NCBI GenBank assembly: GCA_021397845.1
Contig: CM038052.1
Span: 173,898,183 to 173,962,182, forward strand
DNA from: Areca catechu
Taxonomy: Eukaryota > Streptophyta > Magnoliopsida > Arecales > Arecaceae
Direction: 5' to 3'
DNA: 64,000 nt
The notes under the pieces were generated by a model. That model worked only from the letters and a program-made list of their open reading frames with translations, was not told the DNA's origin and did not search any database. This document shows positions 33,906 to 45,296 of the stretch, piece after piece. The position numbers were made by a program, and so were the translations under genes. Positions within the stretch are counted from its first letter, which is position 1; every line of letters begins with the position of its first letter.

Positions 33906-34064
33906 CATAATTAGTTCCTTGGAACTCTGGTCCAGGAATTCTTAAATAAGAACATTCTGATAAGCACCATGTTTAAATTAATGTAACTTACATGAAAGTG
34001 AATCATTCTCCACTTTATTGATGAAAACAAGAATGGTTGAATCCTATTATTTTTTTAAAAATTG

Positions 34065-34560
34065 TTTGCATTACTAAGATAGTAACTTGGTTGGTAAAGA
34101 TTTTGCCTCATTATCAATTGGTCACGGATTCGAGACATGATTTTATGAATGACTCGATTAAATCCAGAAATTTTATGAGTGAGAGGTTAGGATCTCCTTT
34201 TTTATTCATGTTCTACTAGTTGGCATCTTAGTGTATTCCCGTTCAACTAGTTGGTATCTTAATGGTATCACTAGTTGGTATCTTTTATTCCTGTTCTACT
34301 AGTTGGCATCTTAATATATTCCCGTTCAACTAATTGGTATCTTAATGGTATCACTAGTTGGTATCTTAGTGGTATCAGAAATATTAGAGTCTCCCTCTGA
34401 AGTTATGATCTTTCTTTTTATTCCCGTTTTACTAGTTGGTATTTTAGTGGTATCAAAAAGATTAGAGTCTCCCTCTTTATTTTCATTTTACCGGTTGGCA
34501 TCTTAATGATGTCAAAAAGATTATGAAAATCTAAACATCTTGGATCGAACATACCTAACA
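34065..34560 (+). mobile_element. tRNA-derived SINE with internal tandem expansion
   Basis: Begins with Pol III promoter-like boxes: box A in 'acttggttggtaaagat' (34087-34103) and box B in 'cacggattcgagac' (34126-34139). It follows the family body ('gactcgattaaatccagaa', 'gtgagaggtta'). The segment containing 'ctactagttggcatctta' is then repeated about seven times, with variation, between 34210 and 34510. Normal copies have it once. Confidence 0.72.
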
Positions 34561-34685
34561 TTTTTTATTTTTTTATAAAAAAATATTTTATAATAATATT
34601 ACACTTCTATTACGCGCCACGGCTCTTGTAAGAAAATAATAATTATAACCAAAAATAATAATAAATGCAGTGCAATGAACCTAGC

Positions 34686-34870
34686 AAGGTTTTTTTTTTT
34701 ACAAAGAAAGTGAGAAGGGGGATAAATCCCGGTATAGCTACCCCCACTGGGTCCCAATCCCACCAGGCTTTGTTCGATTCGGACCGTAATTTTTTCATGT
34801 ACCCTTCCATCATTGATAAGTACATTAGCCTGACATCACTAAGACGTCGGAGTAGTGCGCAATACAATCT
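34686..34870 (-). mobile_element. SINE 3' half
   Basis: A minus-strand copy of the same family: poly(T) at 34690-34700 on the plus strand, then 'gataaatcccggtatagctac', 'ttcggaccgtaa' and 'cctgacatcactaagac'. The promoter half is missing. Confidence 0.65.
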
Positions 34871-35084
34871 AGCAAGGTTGTATTTTTAGTCTACAAGAGT
34901 ACAACGGGTGCGCCTCATGTATTTTTATAAAAAAAATAAACTGATAAATGCTATAAGTATAAAGAATTTTAATAATAATTTTTTATCTTTTATTAAAAAT
35001 TTTATTTAGTTAAAAAAATAGTGACAAATTTTGAATTTTTTTAAAATGATATAAAAAACTTAATTACGAAACTAGGTGATCCGT

Positions 35085-35430
35085 AATATATTTACGGATC
35101 TAAGTGGCACGTGTCAAGGCGGGGCATTTGGAAAAAAAAAAAAATTGGACACGTGGCATGGGGGGGCCAGCTCGACTGAATTCGTCATTCGAAAAGATGA
35201 ATTCTCAGGTGAATTCGTCTTTTCGAAAAATGAATTCAAGCTGAGAATTCGTCGGGGACACATGGCAAGCAGCTGGTAAATTCATCTTTTTGAAAGACGA
35301 ATTCACCTTTCCCAAAAACGTAGCCATTCTGAGAGCTCGCCACGTGGGCCTGCAGTTTCTGAATTTGTCTTTTGGAAAGACGAATTCGTCTGAGAATTCG
35401 TCTTTCCAAAGATGAATTCAGGCAGATAAC
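35085..35430. repeat. Cluster of inverted 'gaattcgtctttycgaaa' motifs, probable left end of the PMD unit
   Basis: About eight copies, on both strands, of a motif around GAATTCGTC and CTTTTCG. Related motifs occur at 50520-50575, on the far side of element B and the PMD relic. A short palindrome 'ccgtaatatatttacgg' lies at 35080-35096. The repetition of the motif at both outer edges suggests terminal sequence of a transposon. Confidence 0.5.
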
Positions 35431-35640
35431 CACCCCCCCCCCCCCCCGCGCTGATCTTCTTCTTCTTTTGTTCTTTGTCTTCGTTGTTCTCCCCATTGTC
35501 GCCGGCCCCATCCCTCGGTCCCATTTTATTTTTTTTTGTTTGTTTGTCTCCGGTCTGGCCCCATCATCCTTCATTCCAGTTTGATTTTATTTTTTTGGTT
35601 TGTTTGTCTCCGGTTCGACCTAATTTATTTTTGTTCTTAG

Positions 35641-35667
35641 ATGGTCTCCGATCCAATTGAAGGTAAG
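35641..35667 (+). pseudogene. Possible first exon of the PMD gene
   Basis: ATGGTCTCCGATCCAATTGA is followed by a GTAAGA-type splice donor at about 35663. It resembles the short first exon of PMD genes. This is a suggestion from position only. The following sequence to 35952 has no clear exon before element B interrupts. Confidence 0.25.
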
Positions 35668-35952
35668 ATTTTTTTTTCTCCCCTATATGTATATATTTTT
35701 TGACAAATAAAATTGATATTATTTAAAATTTTTTGTTTGCTTATTGTTAGATCTGTTACAAGTTTTGATCCGGTTCAAGTGCAGGAAAGGAAGGTCCAAT
35801 AATATTCATAAATATATTTTCTTTTATTAGATAATTATCTTATTTATTTTGTTATTCTAATTTTTTTGAATATTATTATTATGTTGTTTGTTTGGTATGA
35901 AATTTTGAATAATTAGTAGGATAATTTTAGAAATTTATGATGTAATGATATG

Positions 35953-37267
35953 TGTTGCCGCCAAGCTCGTCGTGGCCCGTAGCTGCTGACGGAGTCGGGT
36001 GTCGCGCGTCCGCCCACCTAGGAATGCCTCTGGCGCCTCGGGACCTGCAAAGAAGCAATGTCAGTGACCTGGGTCGGGGATTCCGGCGGGGGCATTCCGA
36101 CGGTCAAGTCAATGACGGTCCAAGGAAACAGATACTCCTGGTCGAGCCCCTCTGGATGAGCTCCATGCTAGGAGGAGTGAATATAGTGTGAGTGGAATAT
36201 GAGGACGAGCTGGGAGTGGTGTTGGCCGAGGTGGTCTTGCCCTCCTCTCTGGCCTTCCTCCCTTGTGTTGCTCTGGTTCCTCTGGTGTTCTTGAATTGAG
36301 AAGTATGCTATGGATGTAGTGATACTGGATCAGATGCAGATACCTCTTTTGCTTACTCTGGCGGGATTTTCTACCTTGGTTTGCTTTGGGATCTCCCCCC
36401 GCTGTCGTGTATGGCGAGGTACCATGATGTAGACGGGACGTCTCTCCTGTTTTGACAGTTGAGGTAGCTTTCATAAACCTCTGACATTCCTTCTACCTAT
36501 CCCCTTCCTGGGAGCCTGACAAAGCCTCGATTGGCAGGCCGTCGGTCTTGGGACCCATGCTCTCCGGTAGGGTCTTTTCTCCGGTTGTACGGCGGATCGG
36601 CGGAGGGCATGGCCCCTTGATGTGAGCTTTCCTTTCTTTCTAGAGTGAGTGACGACCATGGGCATTAATTGCGGCATGGTTGGTGTTGTCGTACGGCCAT
36701 CGGGAGTATCATCACTATCCTCGGAGGGGAGGCATGGCTCCCTTGGTGGCTGGCGTGTTGGTTTGAACTGAAGGCCGAGCTAGAAGGGTAGGGCCCACCT
36801 TCGGTGGACTCGCCTCGGTGCTGCTCGGCAGGGTGGAGACGGGCTGAGCTCGGCTGCGGAGGGGTGCCTCGTGGCGAAGGAGGCTGAGCTCGACTCCTGA
36901 CCACGGCGCCCGGCTTTAGGCGAGCTCGGCATCAGGGTGCCGCCCAGCCCAGGGGACCTGAGCTTAGAGGGGCGTCTCGTGGTGGAGGAGGCTGAGCTCG
37001 ACTCCTGACCATGGGGCCCGATCCCGAGGAGTCCGCCTTGGGTTGGGACTCGGACTCGGCTCCGACCTAGGTGTTCCGAGCTTGCGGGAATGGACCTGGT
37101 GGAGGACGGAGCTCGGCTTCGGCAGGCAGAGGTGTTGCTTCAGGGGAGCTCAACCCGGCGAAGGCGCTCGTGTTGAAAACTTGTCGTGGCTTCTGATGGG
37201 GGCTCCATGTTAGCTACCTCGCGCCACATCAGTTGCCTCATGCCATATCAGTGATCTGGTCCCATCA
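35953..37267 (-). repeat. Element B 3' LTR
   Basis: Starts (plus strand) TGTTGCCGCC and ends CCCATCA. Direct copy of 45297-46596. Only the outermost ~180 bp align easily with the element A LTR. Confidence 0.92.
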
Positions 37268-37284
37268 TTTGTCCCCCACGCCCG
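37268..37284 (-). other. Polypurine tract of element B
   Basis: The minus strand reads CGGGCGTGGGGGACAAA directly before the LTR start TGATGGGACC. Confidence 0.82.
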
Positions 37285-37659
37285 AGATCCATTGGCGTGC
37301 GGCGCTTGGGGCAAAGGGCGTAATTATGGCGCTGACATGGAAAGGCAGAGAAATCTGGTGCAATGATGGCCAAAATCAGCAGCGCCTCGCTCTACGGTCC
37401 TACGAGCCTGTGGAAGGATGCCACGTGGCCACGTAGGGGGAGCCGTTGAGGCGGGCACGAAAGTCGGAACAACCATGGTCGAATGGGCGCGCTGGCCCAA
37501 TGGATGGTTGACACGCGGTGGGCGCCTTCTGGGGGGCCGCAAAGGTACGGTCGGGCGTAGGTAGTTTAGGAAGGAGGGGTAAGTCTTTTCGAAGCTTACC
37601 CTCGTTCAAACTTTGCGCGCCCAGCATCCCACAGGAGTATTCTCCCTCTTCTTCTTCCT

Positions 37660-38090
37660 CTCATTTCTGGCCAACTACCGTCTTGTCCCGGCTTAATTGG
37701 TCCCCAACGCCATTAGGACAATCTTCAGCTTCATAGTCTTGTGTCACTTCCACGGGATTATTGCCCATTTTTCCCTTTTTAGGACTTTTTTCTCCTTGAA
37801 ATGCCACCCCACCAAGGAGGGGTGGTGGTCTCTTTCTTCCCGCCCTCGGGGAATAAAATTTGTCCTCCCCTCTTCCATCAAGAGATAGAAGACTAGATTT
37901 TTCTTTTCTTTCGTAGAGGGGATCGACTAGGTTTGGAGTGATCCAGATCGGTCCCCAAATAGGAACTCTTCTGTCGAGGCGGCCGATGTCAAACTATACA
38001 AGCAGCTCAGATCGGTGGAGATCCCCTCGCTCGAGGTTTTGCTGTCCGAGCAAAATCTCGCGAGGCTGGGGTAGGCTCGATGCAGGAGTC
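37660..38090 (+). pseudogene. Antisense gene remnant in element B
   Basis: The plus strand gives LVPNAIRTIFSFIVLCHFHGI, with GWWSLSSRPRGIKF and PSLEVLLSEQNL further on. These are the same parts as element A 3300-3720. The domain start, the introns and the whole coiled-coil exon are absent. Stops occur near 37695, 37888 and 37930. It can no longer encode the protein. Confidence 0.8.
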
Positions 38091-38619
38091 GGGTGAGTTC
38101 CACTTGGCCACCCTCTTTTAATTTTCTCTTTCTTTCTTTTTCTTTTTTTTCTTCTTGACCGGGTCACCCGGCCTGTCGGGGCCCAGAAGATAGTGTAACC
38201 AACTCCTTCAGTAATGAAATTCACTTTTGCAATCATTGTGTCTCTATTATTTGTAATGTGGAATGTCTCTTCTCTCTCTTCTCCCCCTTTCTTTGCTTTT
38301 TCTTCTTTTTCAGTCCAGGGAGGTCCAAGAGGGGAGCCGAGGACTTCGACCGGCACGGACCCGGCGTTGAGCTTGAGGTCATGCCGGTGATGAACGTTGG
38401 CCTTGGACTCAGTTGCTTAGGGACATGATTCAGTACTCGCCGTTTTGGAGCTGGGCTAGGAGACGTCGAAGGCTGAGATCCCTGGTATTGGAAGTCTGAG
38501 TCTTGAACCTTAGTATCTCGGAGCCAGTCCAAGGACATTGATGATTGAGGATTGCGATGCCGGAAATCTGAGTTCTAGACCGCGGCGTCCTGGAGTTGGG
38601 CTCGGAGGCACTAAGTGCC

Positions 38620-39712
38620 CGGGGCTTCCCAGGTCCTTTGTCGGGGAGCTGGGCTCTCCGGTGCCGGAGGGTCGTCCGGTCTTTGAAGCCGGGGAGCTGG
38701 GCTCGCCGGTGCCTGGGGGCTTCCCAGGTATTTGTGCTGGAGGACATTTCTCCGGGCTTTGATGCCGGGGAGCTGGGCTCGCCGGTGCCTGGGGGCTTCC
38801 CAGGTCTTGGTGCCGGAGGACTTTTCTCCGGGCTTTGATGCCGGTGAGCTAGGCTCGCCTGTGCCTAGGGGCTTCCCAGGTCTTTGTGCCGGAGGACTTT
38901 TCTCTGGGCTTTGATTGGCGACGATGCTACCCAGCCCAAGGGACCTGAGCTTGGAGGGGCTCCTCACGGCGGAGGAGGCTGAGCTCGACTCCTGACCATG
39001 GGTCCCGATCTCGAGGGGTCCGCCTTAGGTGGGAGCTCGTGCTCGGCTCCGGCCTAGGCATCCCAGGCTTGCGGGAGCTGACCTGGCGGAGGACGGGGCC
39101 CGACTTTTACCGTCGTCATGGAGCCGGGCTCGAGGGTGTTGTCGATGACGAGTTCCGTGGCTCAGAAATGCCCTTGGCCGGAGATCTGAGCTCCGGTCTT
39201 GAGCAGGTATCCTGGAGCTAGGCTCGGGGACGTTGATGATGACGAGCTGCGTGGCTCAGAGGTGCCCTTGGTCGGAGATATGAGCTCCGGTCTTGAGCAG
39301 GTATCCTGGAGCTAGGCTCGGGGACGTTGATGATGACGAGCTGCGTGGCTCAGAGGTGCCCTTGGCCAGAGATTTGAGCTCCGGTCTTGAGCAGGTGTCC
39401 TAGAGCTGGGCTCGAAGAGTTAGTGCCAGAAGTCGTCTTCCCGAATTTTGATGCAGGAGAGCTGGGCTCGCCGGTGCCTGGGGGCTTCCTAGGTCTTTGT
39501 GCGGAGGACTTTTCTCCAGGCTTTGATGCCGGGGAGCTGGGCTCGCCGATGCTTGGGGGCTTCCCAGGTCTTTGTGCTGGAGGACTTTTCTCCAGGCTTT
39601 GATGCCGGGGAGCTGGGCTCGCCGGTGCCTGGGAGCTTCCCAGATCTTTGATGCCGAGGAGCTGGGCTCGCCTGTGCCTGGGGGCTTCCCAGGTCTTTGA
39701 TGTTCCTGCAAG
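38620..39712. repeat. Minisatellites of element B, ~75-bp and ~92-bp units
   Basis: 38690-38900 and 39470-39700 hold repeats with 'gcctgggggcttcccaggt' and 'ttttctcc(g/a)ggctttgatg'. 39150-39410 holds about three copies of a unit with 'gatgacgagctgcgtggctc'. The array occupies the same place as the 48-bp array of element A and shares the 'gccggggagctgggctcg' segment with it. Confidence 0.85.
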
Positions 39713-39792
39713 GTAAATAAACTATTGCACAAGAAAAGAACCTTTATTTAAAATGGAGGAAGAACTTACATTATTGATAGTATCTCCTCAGA

Positions 39793-42700
39793 TTACAAAG
39801 CATTCCATATCCGAGAGAATCTGGTACCATCTAGGTCCTCGAGATAGTAGGGCCCCTGTGAGAGGGCCTCGGCCACTTTGTAGGGGCCTTCCCAGTTCGG
39901 CGAGAGTTCGCCGCATTCTCTGGGTTGAGACGCCTCAGCTCGGTGCAATACCAGGTCGCCAGGTCAGAAGGTTTTCAACTTCACCCGGGCATTGTAATAT
40001 TGGGCGACCCGTTGCCGATACGCTGCCATCCGAAGCCAGGCTTTGTCCCTCGTTTCTTTGAGGAGGTCCAGGTTGAGGAGGAGGTGCATCGAGTTCCGTA
40101 CTTCGTCATACTGCTGTATGTGGAGCATGGGCACGCCGAGCTCAATTGGAATCACTGCCTCCGTGCCAAAGACGATGTTGAATGACGTTTCGCCTGTTGC
40201 AGTTCTGGGCATTATGTGGTAGGCCCACGGGATGCTTGGGAGCTCTTTCACCCATCTTCCCTTCGCCCGGTCTAGCCTGGTATGGAGCCCTTGGAGGATG
40301 GTTCTGTTGGTGACCTCGGCTTCTCCGTTCGTCTGGGGATGTGCAACCCAGGTGAACTGATGTTGGATCCCATGCTCGGCACAAAATCCTTCGAACTCCT
40401 TGTTGTTGAACTATTTCCCGTTATCGGTAATGACGCAGTTGGGGAGTCCGAAATGGTAGATGACTGACTTCCAGAAGAATTGCCAGACGTTGGCTTCCGT
40501 AATCCGGGCCAACGGCTCAGCTTCAACCCATTTGGTGAAGTAGTCCACTACTACCAGCAAAAACTTTCGCTACCCTGGCACCGTGGGGAATGGCCCCAAA
40601 ATGTCCATCCCCCACTACGCGAAGGGCCAGGGTGATGACAGCTAAGAGATGGGCAGGGCCGGTAGGCGATGGACATTGGAATGACGTTGGGACTTGTCAC
40701 ATTTCTTGACGAAGTCAGTAGCATCTTCCCTCATCGTCTCCCAGAAGTATCCCTGTCGGAGTGCCTTGTCAGCTAGAGTTCTTCCTCCCACATGGTTTCC
40801 ACAAAGGCCCTCGTGTATCTCTTGGAGCACGGAGGCTGCCTCCGTGGGTCTGAGACACTTCAAGAGGGGGTAGGAAAAAGATCGGCGATAGAGATGACCG
40901 TTCATTAAGACAAAACGGGTGGCCTTTCTTTTGATGAGGCCAGCTTCCCGGCGGTCCTCTGGTAAGAGGCCGTCCTGGATGTATTTGACATATTTATCCA
41001 TCCAGCTCGGCTCATGAGCCACTTATTGTACCTCTTCAGGGCCCTCGTAGCTTGGACTCTTGAGGTACTCGACGCAGGCATGCCCCAGGGATGAGTTCGG
41101 TAAGGTTGCAAGCCTCAACAGTGCATCCGCCTGAGCATTTTCTCCATGGGGAATGTGGGAAACGTAGAAGTAATGGAAGCCCGCCGTGCTTGCACGAACT
41201 TTTTCTAGGTACTTCACCATATGGGGGTCTCGGGCCTCATATTCCCCGGAGACTTGTCCGGCGACCAGTTAGGAGTCAGTGAAGACCCTCAAGTTCTGCA
41301 CGCCCAGTTTGCGAGACACCCTTAGGCCCGCGAGGAGTGCTTCATACTCCGTCTGGTTGTTCATGGCAGGAAACTTGAAGCGGAGGGCGCATTCCGTCAC
41401 CACCCTGTCAGAATTGGTGAGGATGAGGCCCGCCCCGCTTCCACAGGAGTTGGAGGCTCCATCCACGTGGAGGATCCAGGGGTCCTCCAGTGGTATGGGC
41501 TCAGCTTGGGTCTCCGGGACCGTCCGCTCTGGCTCCTCGGGGAGTCCCGTGCATTCGACCATGAAGTCGGCTAGGACTTGGGCCTTCTGCGACGACCTTG
41601 GCCGGTACGCAATGTCGAACTCGCTCAGCATCATGGACCATTTAGCCAGTCTCCCGGAGGTCTCGGGATGGGCTAGCATGGTCCTCAGCGGCTGATCGAT
41701 GACAGCCGCAATGGGGTGCGCTTGGAAGTATGGCCTGAGGCGTTTAGCAGACATGATTAGTATAAAAATTAGTTTTTCGGAACGGGTATACCTGATCTCC
41801 GCGTCCCGGAAGATTTTGTTGGTATAGTACACCGGCTTCTGGGATCCATCCTGGTCCGTATGGACGAGGACCGAGTTGACAGCCCCTGGAGTCACCGCCA
41901 GGTAGAGTAGGAGCTCCTCCCCTTCTTCCGGTCTGGACAGTAGAGGCGGAGAGGCCAAGAACTCCTTCAGCTCCTCAAAGGCTGTCTTGCACTCTTCGGT
42001 CCAGGTGAAGTCATACATTTTGCATAGCACCTTGAAGAAAGGGAGGCAACGATCGGCCGACCTTGAGATGAATCGGCTTAAGGCTGCGATCCTCCCTGTC
42101 AGGCGTTGGACCTGCTTCTTGGATGTTGGGTGCTCCATGTCGAGGATCGCCTGGACCTTCTCCGGGTTTGCCTCGATGCCCCTTTGGGTGACCATGAAAC
42201 CGAGAAATTTTCTTGCCACCACCTCAAAGGCGCACTTCGCTGGATTGAGCTTCATTTGGTGCTTCTAGAGGCTATGGAAGGCTTCGGCGAGGTCGGCAAT
42301 GTGGTCCGAGCTCGGCTTGCTCATCATGAACATGTCATCCACGTACACTTGCACATTCCGGCCGATCTGGTCTTTGAAGACCTTGTTGACCAGACGTTGG
42401 TACGTGGCTCTAGCATTCTTTAGGTCAAAGGGCATCATCCTGTAACAGTATGTCCCTCGGTCAGTGATGAAGGTAGTATGCTCCTCATCCTCCCGATGCA
42501 TCCGGATTTGGTTGTATCCAGAGAATACATCCATGAAGGAAAGCAACCTATGCCCCGATATGGAGTCCACCAACTGGTCTATCCTCGGGAGCGGGAAGCT
42601 GTCCTTCGGGCATGCTTTATTGAGGTCGGTGTAGTCCACACAGATCCTCCACTTGCCATTATTCTTCTTTACCATCACCACATTTGCCAACCAGCTCGGA

Positions 42701-43146
42701 TAGTGCACTTCTCGAACGAAGCCGACGGTCAAAAGTTTTTCAACTTCTTCATTGACGGTCGCTTGCCTCTCAGGGACGAAGCTCCTCTTCTTCTGTCGAA
42801 CTAGTTTGCACCTCGGATCGACATTGAGCTTGTGGGTGATGACTTCATGGGGTATGCCTGGCATGTCTGCCGCTGTCCAAGCAAGCACATCTGTGTTGGC
42901 CCACAGGAATTCCAACAATGGACCCTTCTCCTCCTCGGGCAGCTGAGCTCCGATCTGCATGGTCTTTGTCAGGTCGGCCCCGAGCTGGCAAGGAAGTAGG
43001 CGCTCGGCCAGGCCTCCTTTGGGGTCCTGGACCCGCTGGTCGAGCTCATCCGGCTCAAGAACCTCCTCGGGCACCTGGGCCCCGGAAGAGTTTAGAAGCA
43101 GTGCTGCACTGGCTGGGGCATACCCCTCATCTCTCCGACACCGCAC
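39793..43146 (-). pseudogene. Element B RT, RNase H and integrase, one frame with in-frame stops
   Basis: A single minus-strand frame runs from the RT N-terminus to TAA at 39793-39795. RT motifs include WRICVDYTDLNKACPKDSF and YVDDM. RNase H has LHVDGASNSCGSGAGL and NNQTEYEALL. Integrase has HEGLCGNH and CDKSQRH (one zinc Cys replaced by Ser), WGMDILGPF, VVDYFTKWVEAEP, ITDNGK, and HPQTNGEAEVTNRT with the catalytic Glu. Eight premature stops were counted: SL*KH, DS*LV, VQ*VA, IS*LS, FA*WG, PG*RK, GK*FN and TF*PG. Each fits a Gln or Arg codon changed by transitions. No frameshift is evident, so decay here is by point mutation. Confidence 0.92.
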
Positions 43147-43219
43147 GGAGTTGGGAATTGCACGAGCAGTCTCTTGGTAGAGACCACAGCGTCGAGAAGG
43201 TTGAGCCCAGGTCGGCCCA

Positions 43220-43625
43220 AGATCACGTTGTAAGGCGAAGGGAGCCTAACAACCGTGAACGTCATCATGACGGTACTCTGCCGAGGTGGTGTCCCGGCAG
43301 TGACTGGGAGAGTGATCTCCCCCTCCACCCTCACGAAATCCCCAGTGAAACCAACGAGGGGTGTATGTACAGGCTTGAGCTGAGCAGAGGGAAGATTCAT
43401 CTTGGAGAAAGCATCGTAAAAAAGCATATCTGTGGAGCTTCCACTATCTACCATAATGCATTTTACAGGATGTTTTGCGATCATCATCTCAACGACCACA
43501 GCATCATTATTTATATTTTTCACTCCATATCCCCCTTCCCCTATAAAGGGGAGTACAATCTCAGGGTTTCCTGCCCCTCGGGCCTTCTTGGAGGCGCACC
43601 CAGTCCCCCAGTATATCATCCCCAC
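43220..43625 (-). pseudogene. Element B retropepsin (protease)
   Basis: The frame 43092-43625 is open and carries CIMVDSGSSTDMLFY with an intact D-S-G triad, GEITLPVTAGTPPRQ and NVILGRPGLNLLDAVV. It is in a different frame from the RT (43146), so a shift lies between them. Unlike element A, the catalytic triad here is complete. The segment before it (43500-43625) is the gag-protease linker. Confidence 0.88.
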
Positions 43626-43639
43626 CGGCTTCTCGGTAG

Positions 43640-45213
43640 GGCGATTTTGACCGCCGGGACTGGTGGAACGGTAATGAGTGCCTAAGATTCCAGCTGAGAT
43701 CTGCCCCCCACATACCTTCTGAGGTAGCCTCTCTTGATGAGCTCCTCAATCTCCCATTTGAGGTTGCAGCATTCCTCGGTGTCGTGGTCGTGGTCACAAT
43801 GAAAGCGACAGTACTTTGACTTGTCACGGGTGGCAGACGGCTTCAATGGCGGTGGGCACCTCAGTTAGGTCTCGCCCTCGATCTCCATGAGGATCTTCAT
43901 CCTCGGGGCGAGAAGGGGAGTGAGATTCCTTTCAGGGATGGGAGTGCTCCTTGGCCCCGGTCCAGGATGGGAGCTCCGAGCTGGTGGCGCCGGCTTCCAT
44001 GCCCCGGGCACCTCGATGGACGCGGGCCTCCTCGGTGGCTTCCCATTGAGCTCTCACTGGGTACGATCTGCCTCCTCGACGTAGATGTACTTCTGAGCAC
44101 AAATGAGGAGCTCGGAATAAGACTTTGGAGGCTTTTTGTCAAGCGAGTACGTCAAGCGGGAAGTCTTGAGTCCTCGTTTTAGGGCCAGCATGGCGACCGA
44201 CTCCTCCAAACAGTAGATCTCCAGGGCGGCAGCCTTGAAACGAGCCACGTAATCCCGCAGCTTCTCCTGATCCTGTTGCCTGATGGAGAAGAGGCTGTCC
44301 ACCTCACGTGGCATCTTCCGGCAGACGTCGAAATGAGCCACGAACTTCTGCCCCAGCTGGACGAAGAAGTTGATGCTTTTCGGCTCGAGGCAGGAGAACC
44401 ATACTCGAGCCGCCTTCCAGAAAGTAGCAGGGAAGGCGACGCACAACAGAGCGTCGGTGGCCCCCTGGACCCTCATGAGGGCCCGGTAGCTTTCCAGGTG
44501 GTCCAGGGGGTCGGTGGTCCCGTCGTAGGGGTCCACCTGCAGCATGCGGAACCGACGGGGAATCGGCTCCGCCTGAATTTCCTGAGAGAATGGAGGACGG
44601 GCTTCATAGCCCACTGGCTTAATAGTAGAGCCAGGCAAGTTGGCGAACCGGTGAGATAGCTCCGCCAGCTTGCGGTCATGCTCCTCCAGACGCTTCTCCG
44701 CCATGCGCCTGATGGCTTCATCCGTAGACCCCTCCGCTGAGAGGGGTGGGGAAGGTGATGTGGGTGCACGGTGCCCACGACGAGGGGCCTTGCCCCTCCT
44801 ACCCTAACGGGGTATGGATGCCCTCCGCTCAAGGTGCGGTGAGCAGCTTTCTTCGTCAGTGGACCCGGCCCGACGTCGCTTCAACGGAGTCTGGTAGGTA
44901 CCCCAGGGATCTGTCACGGCCCGCGGTTGCGAAGACCTTCCGTGGAAGGAACGTAGGCTGTCGCGGGGTGTTACGGTGTGGGCCGCGGGGGCAATGATTG
45001 CTGGTGTATAGCAAAAGACCGATGTTGGTGCTGAAGCTGGTGCACTGCTACAGTGAGAGTATGCATCTGCTGAGCGAGTGCAGTCAGATGAACTTCCAAA
45101 GGAGGTGGTTGAACTGGGGCAGGCGGCTCCGTCTCCGGATCGTGCGGGTTCCCGTGAGAAAGGGATGCCTCCGCATGGCTGGGAGAGACTCCCCTTGCTC
45201 GAGTGGTCACCAT
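43640..45213 (-). pseudogene. Element B gag
   Basis: The ATG at 45211-45213 begins MVTTRARGVSPSHAEASL. The first 80 codons are open, then stopped. The capsid core lies in the open stretch 44054-44704: EEHDRKLAELSHRFANLPGS, VDPYDGTTDPLDHLESYRAL, ARVWFSCLEP and DYVARFKAAALEIY. The C-terminal motif CRFHCDHDHDTEEC is near 43760-43800, where element A and the family have RFHRDHGHDTEEC. Gag would form the particle. Confidence 0.88.
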
Positions 45214-45276
45214 CCTTCTGAGGGACTGCTTGAACAGGGACTGGACTAGATCACAAGTGGTTTAATTTGTCCGTGC

Positions 45277-45293
45277 CCCTACCTGGCACGCCA
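45277..45293 (-). other. Primer-binding site of element B
   Basis: The minus strand reads TGGCGTGCCAGGTAGGG three bases inside the 5' LTR. It differs from element A at two adjacent positions. Confidence 0.7.
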
Positions 45294-45296
45294 TTC

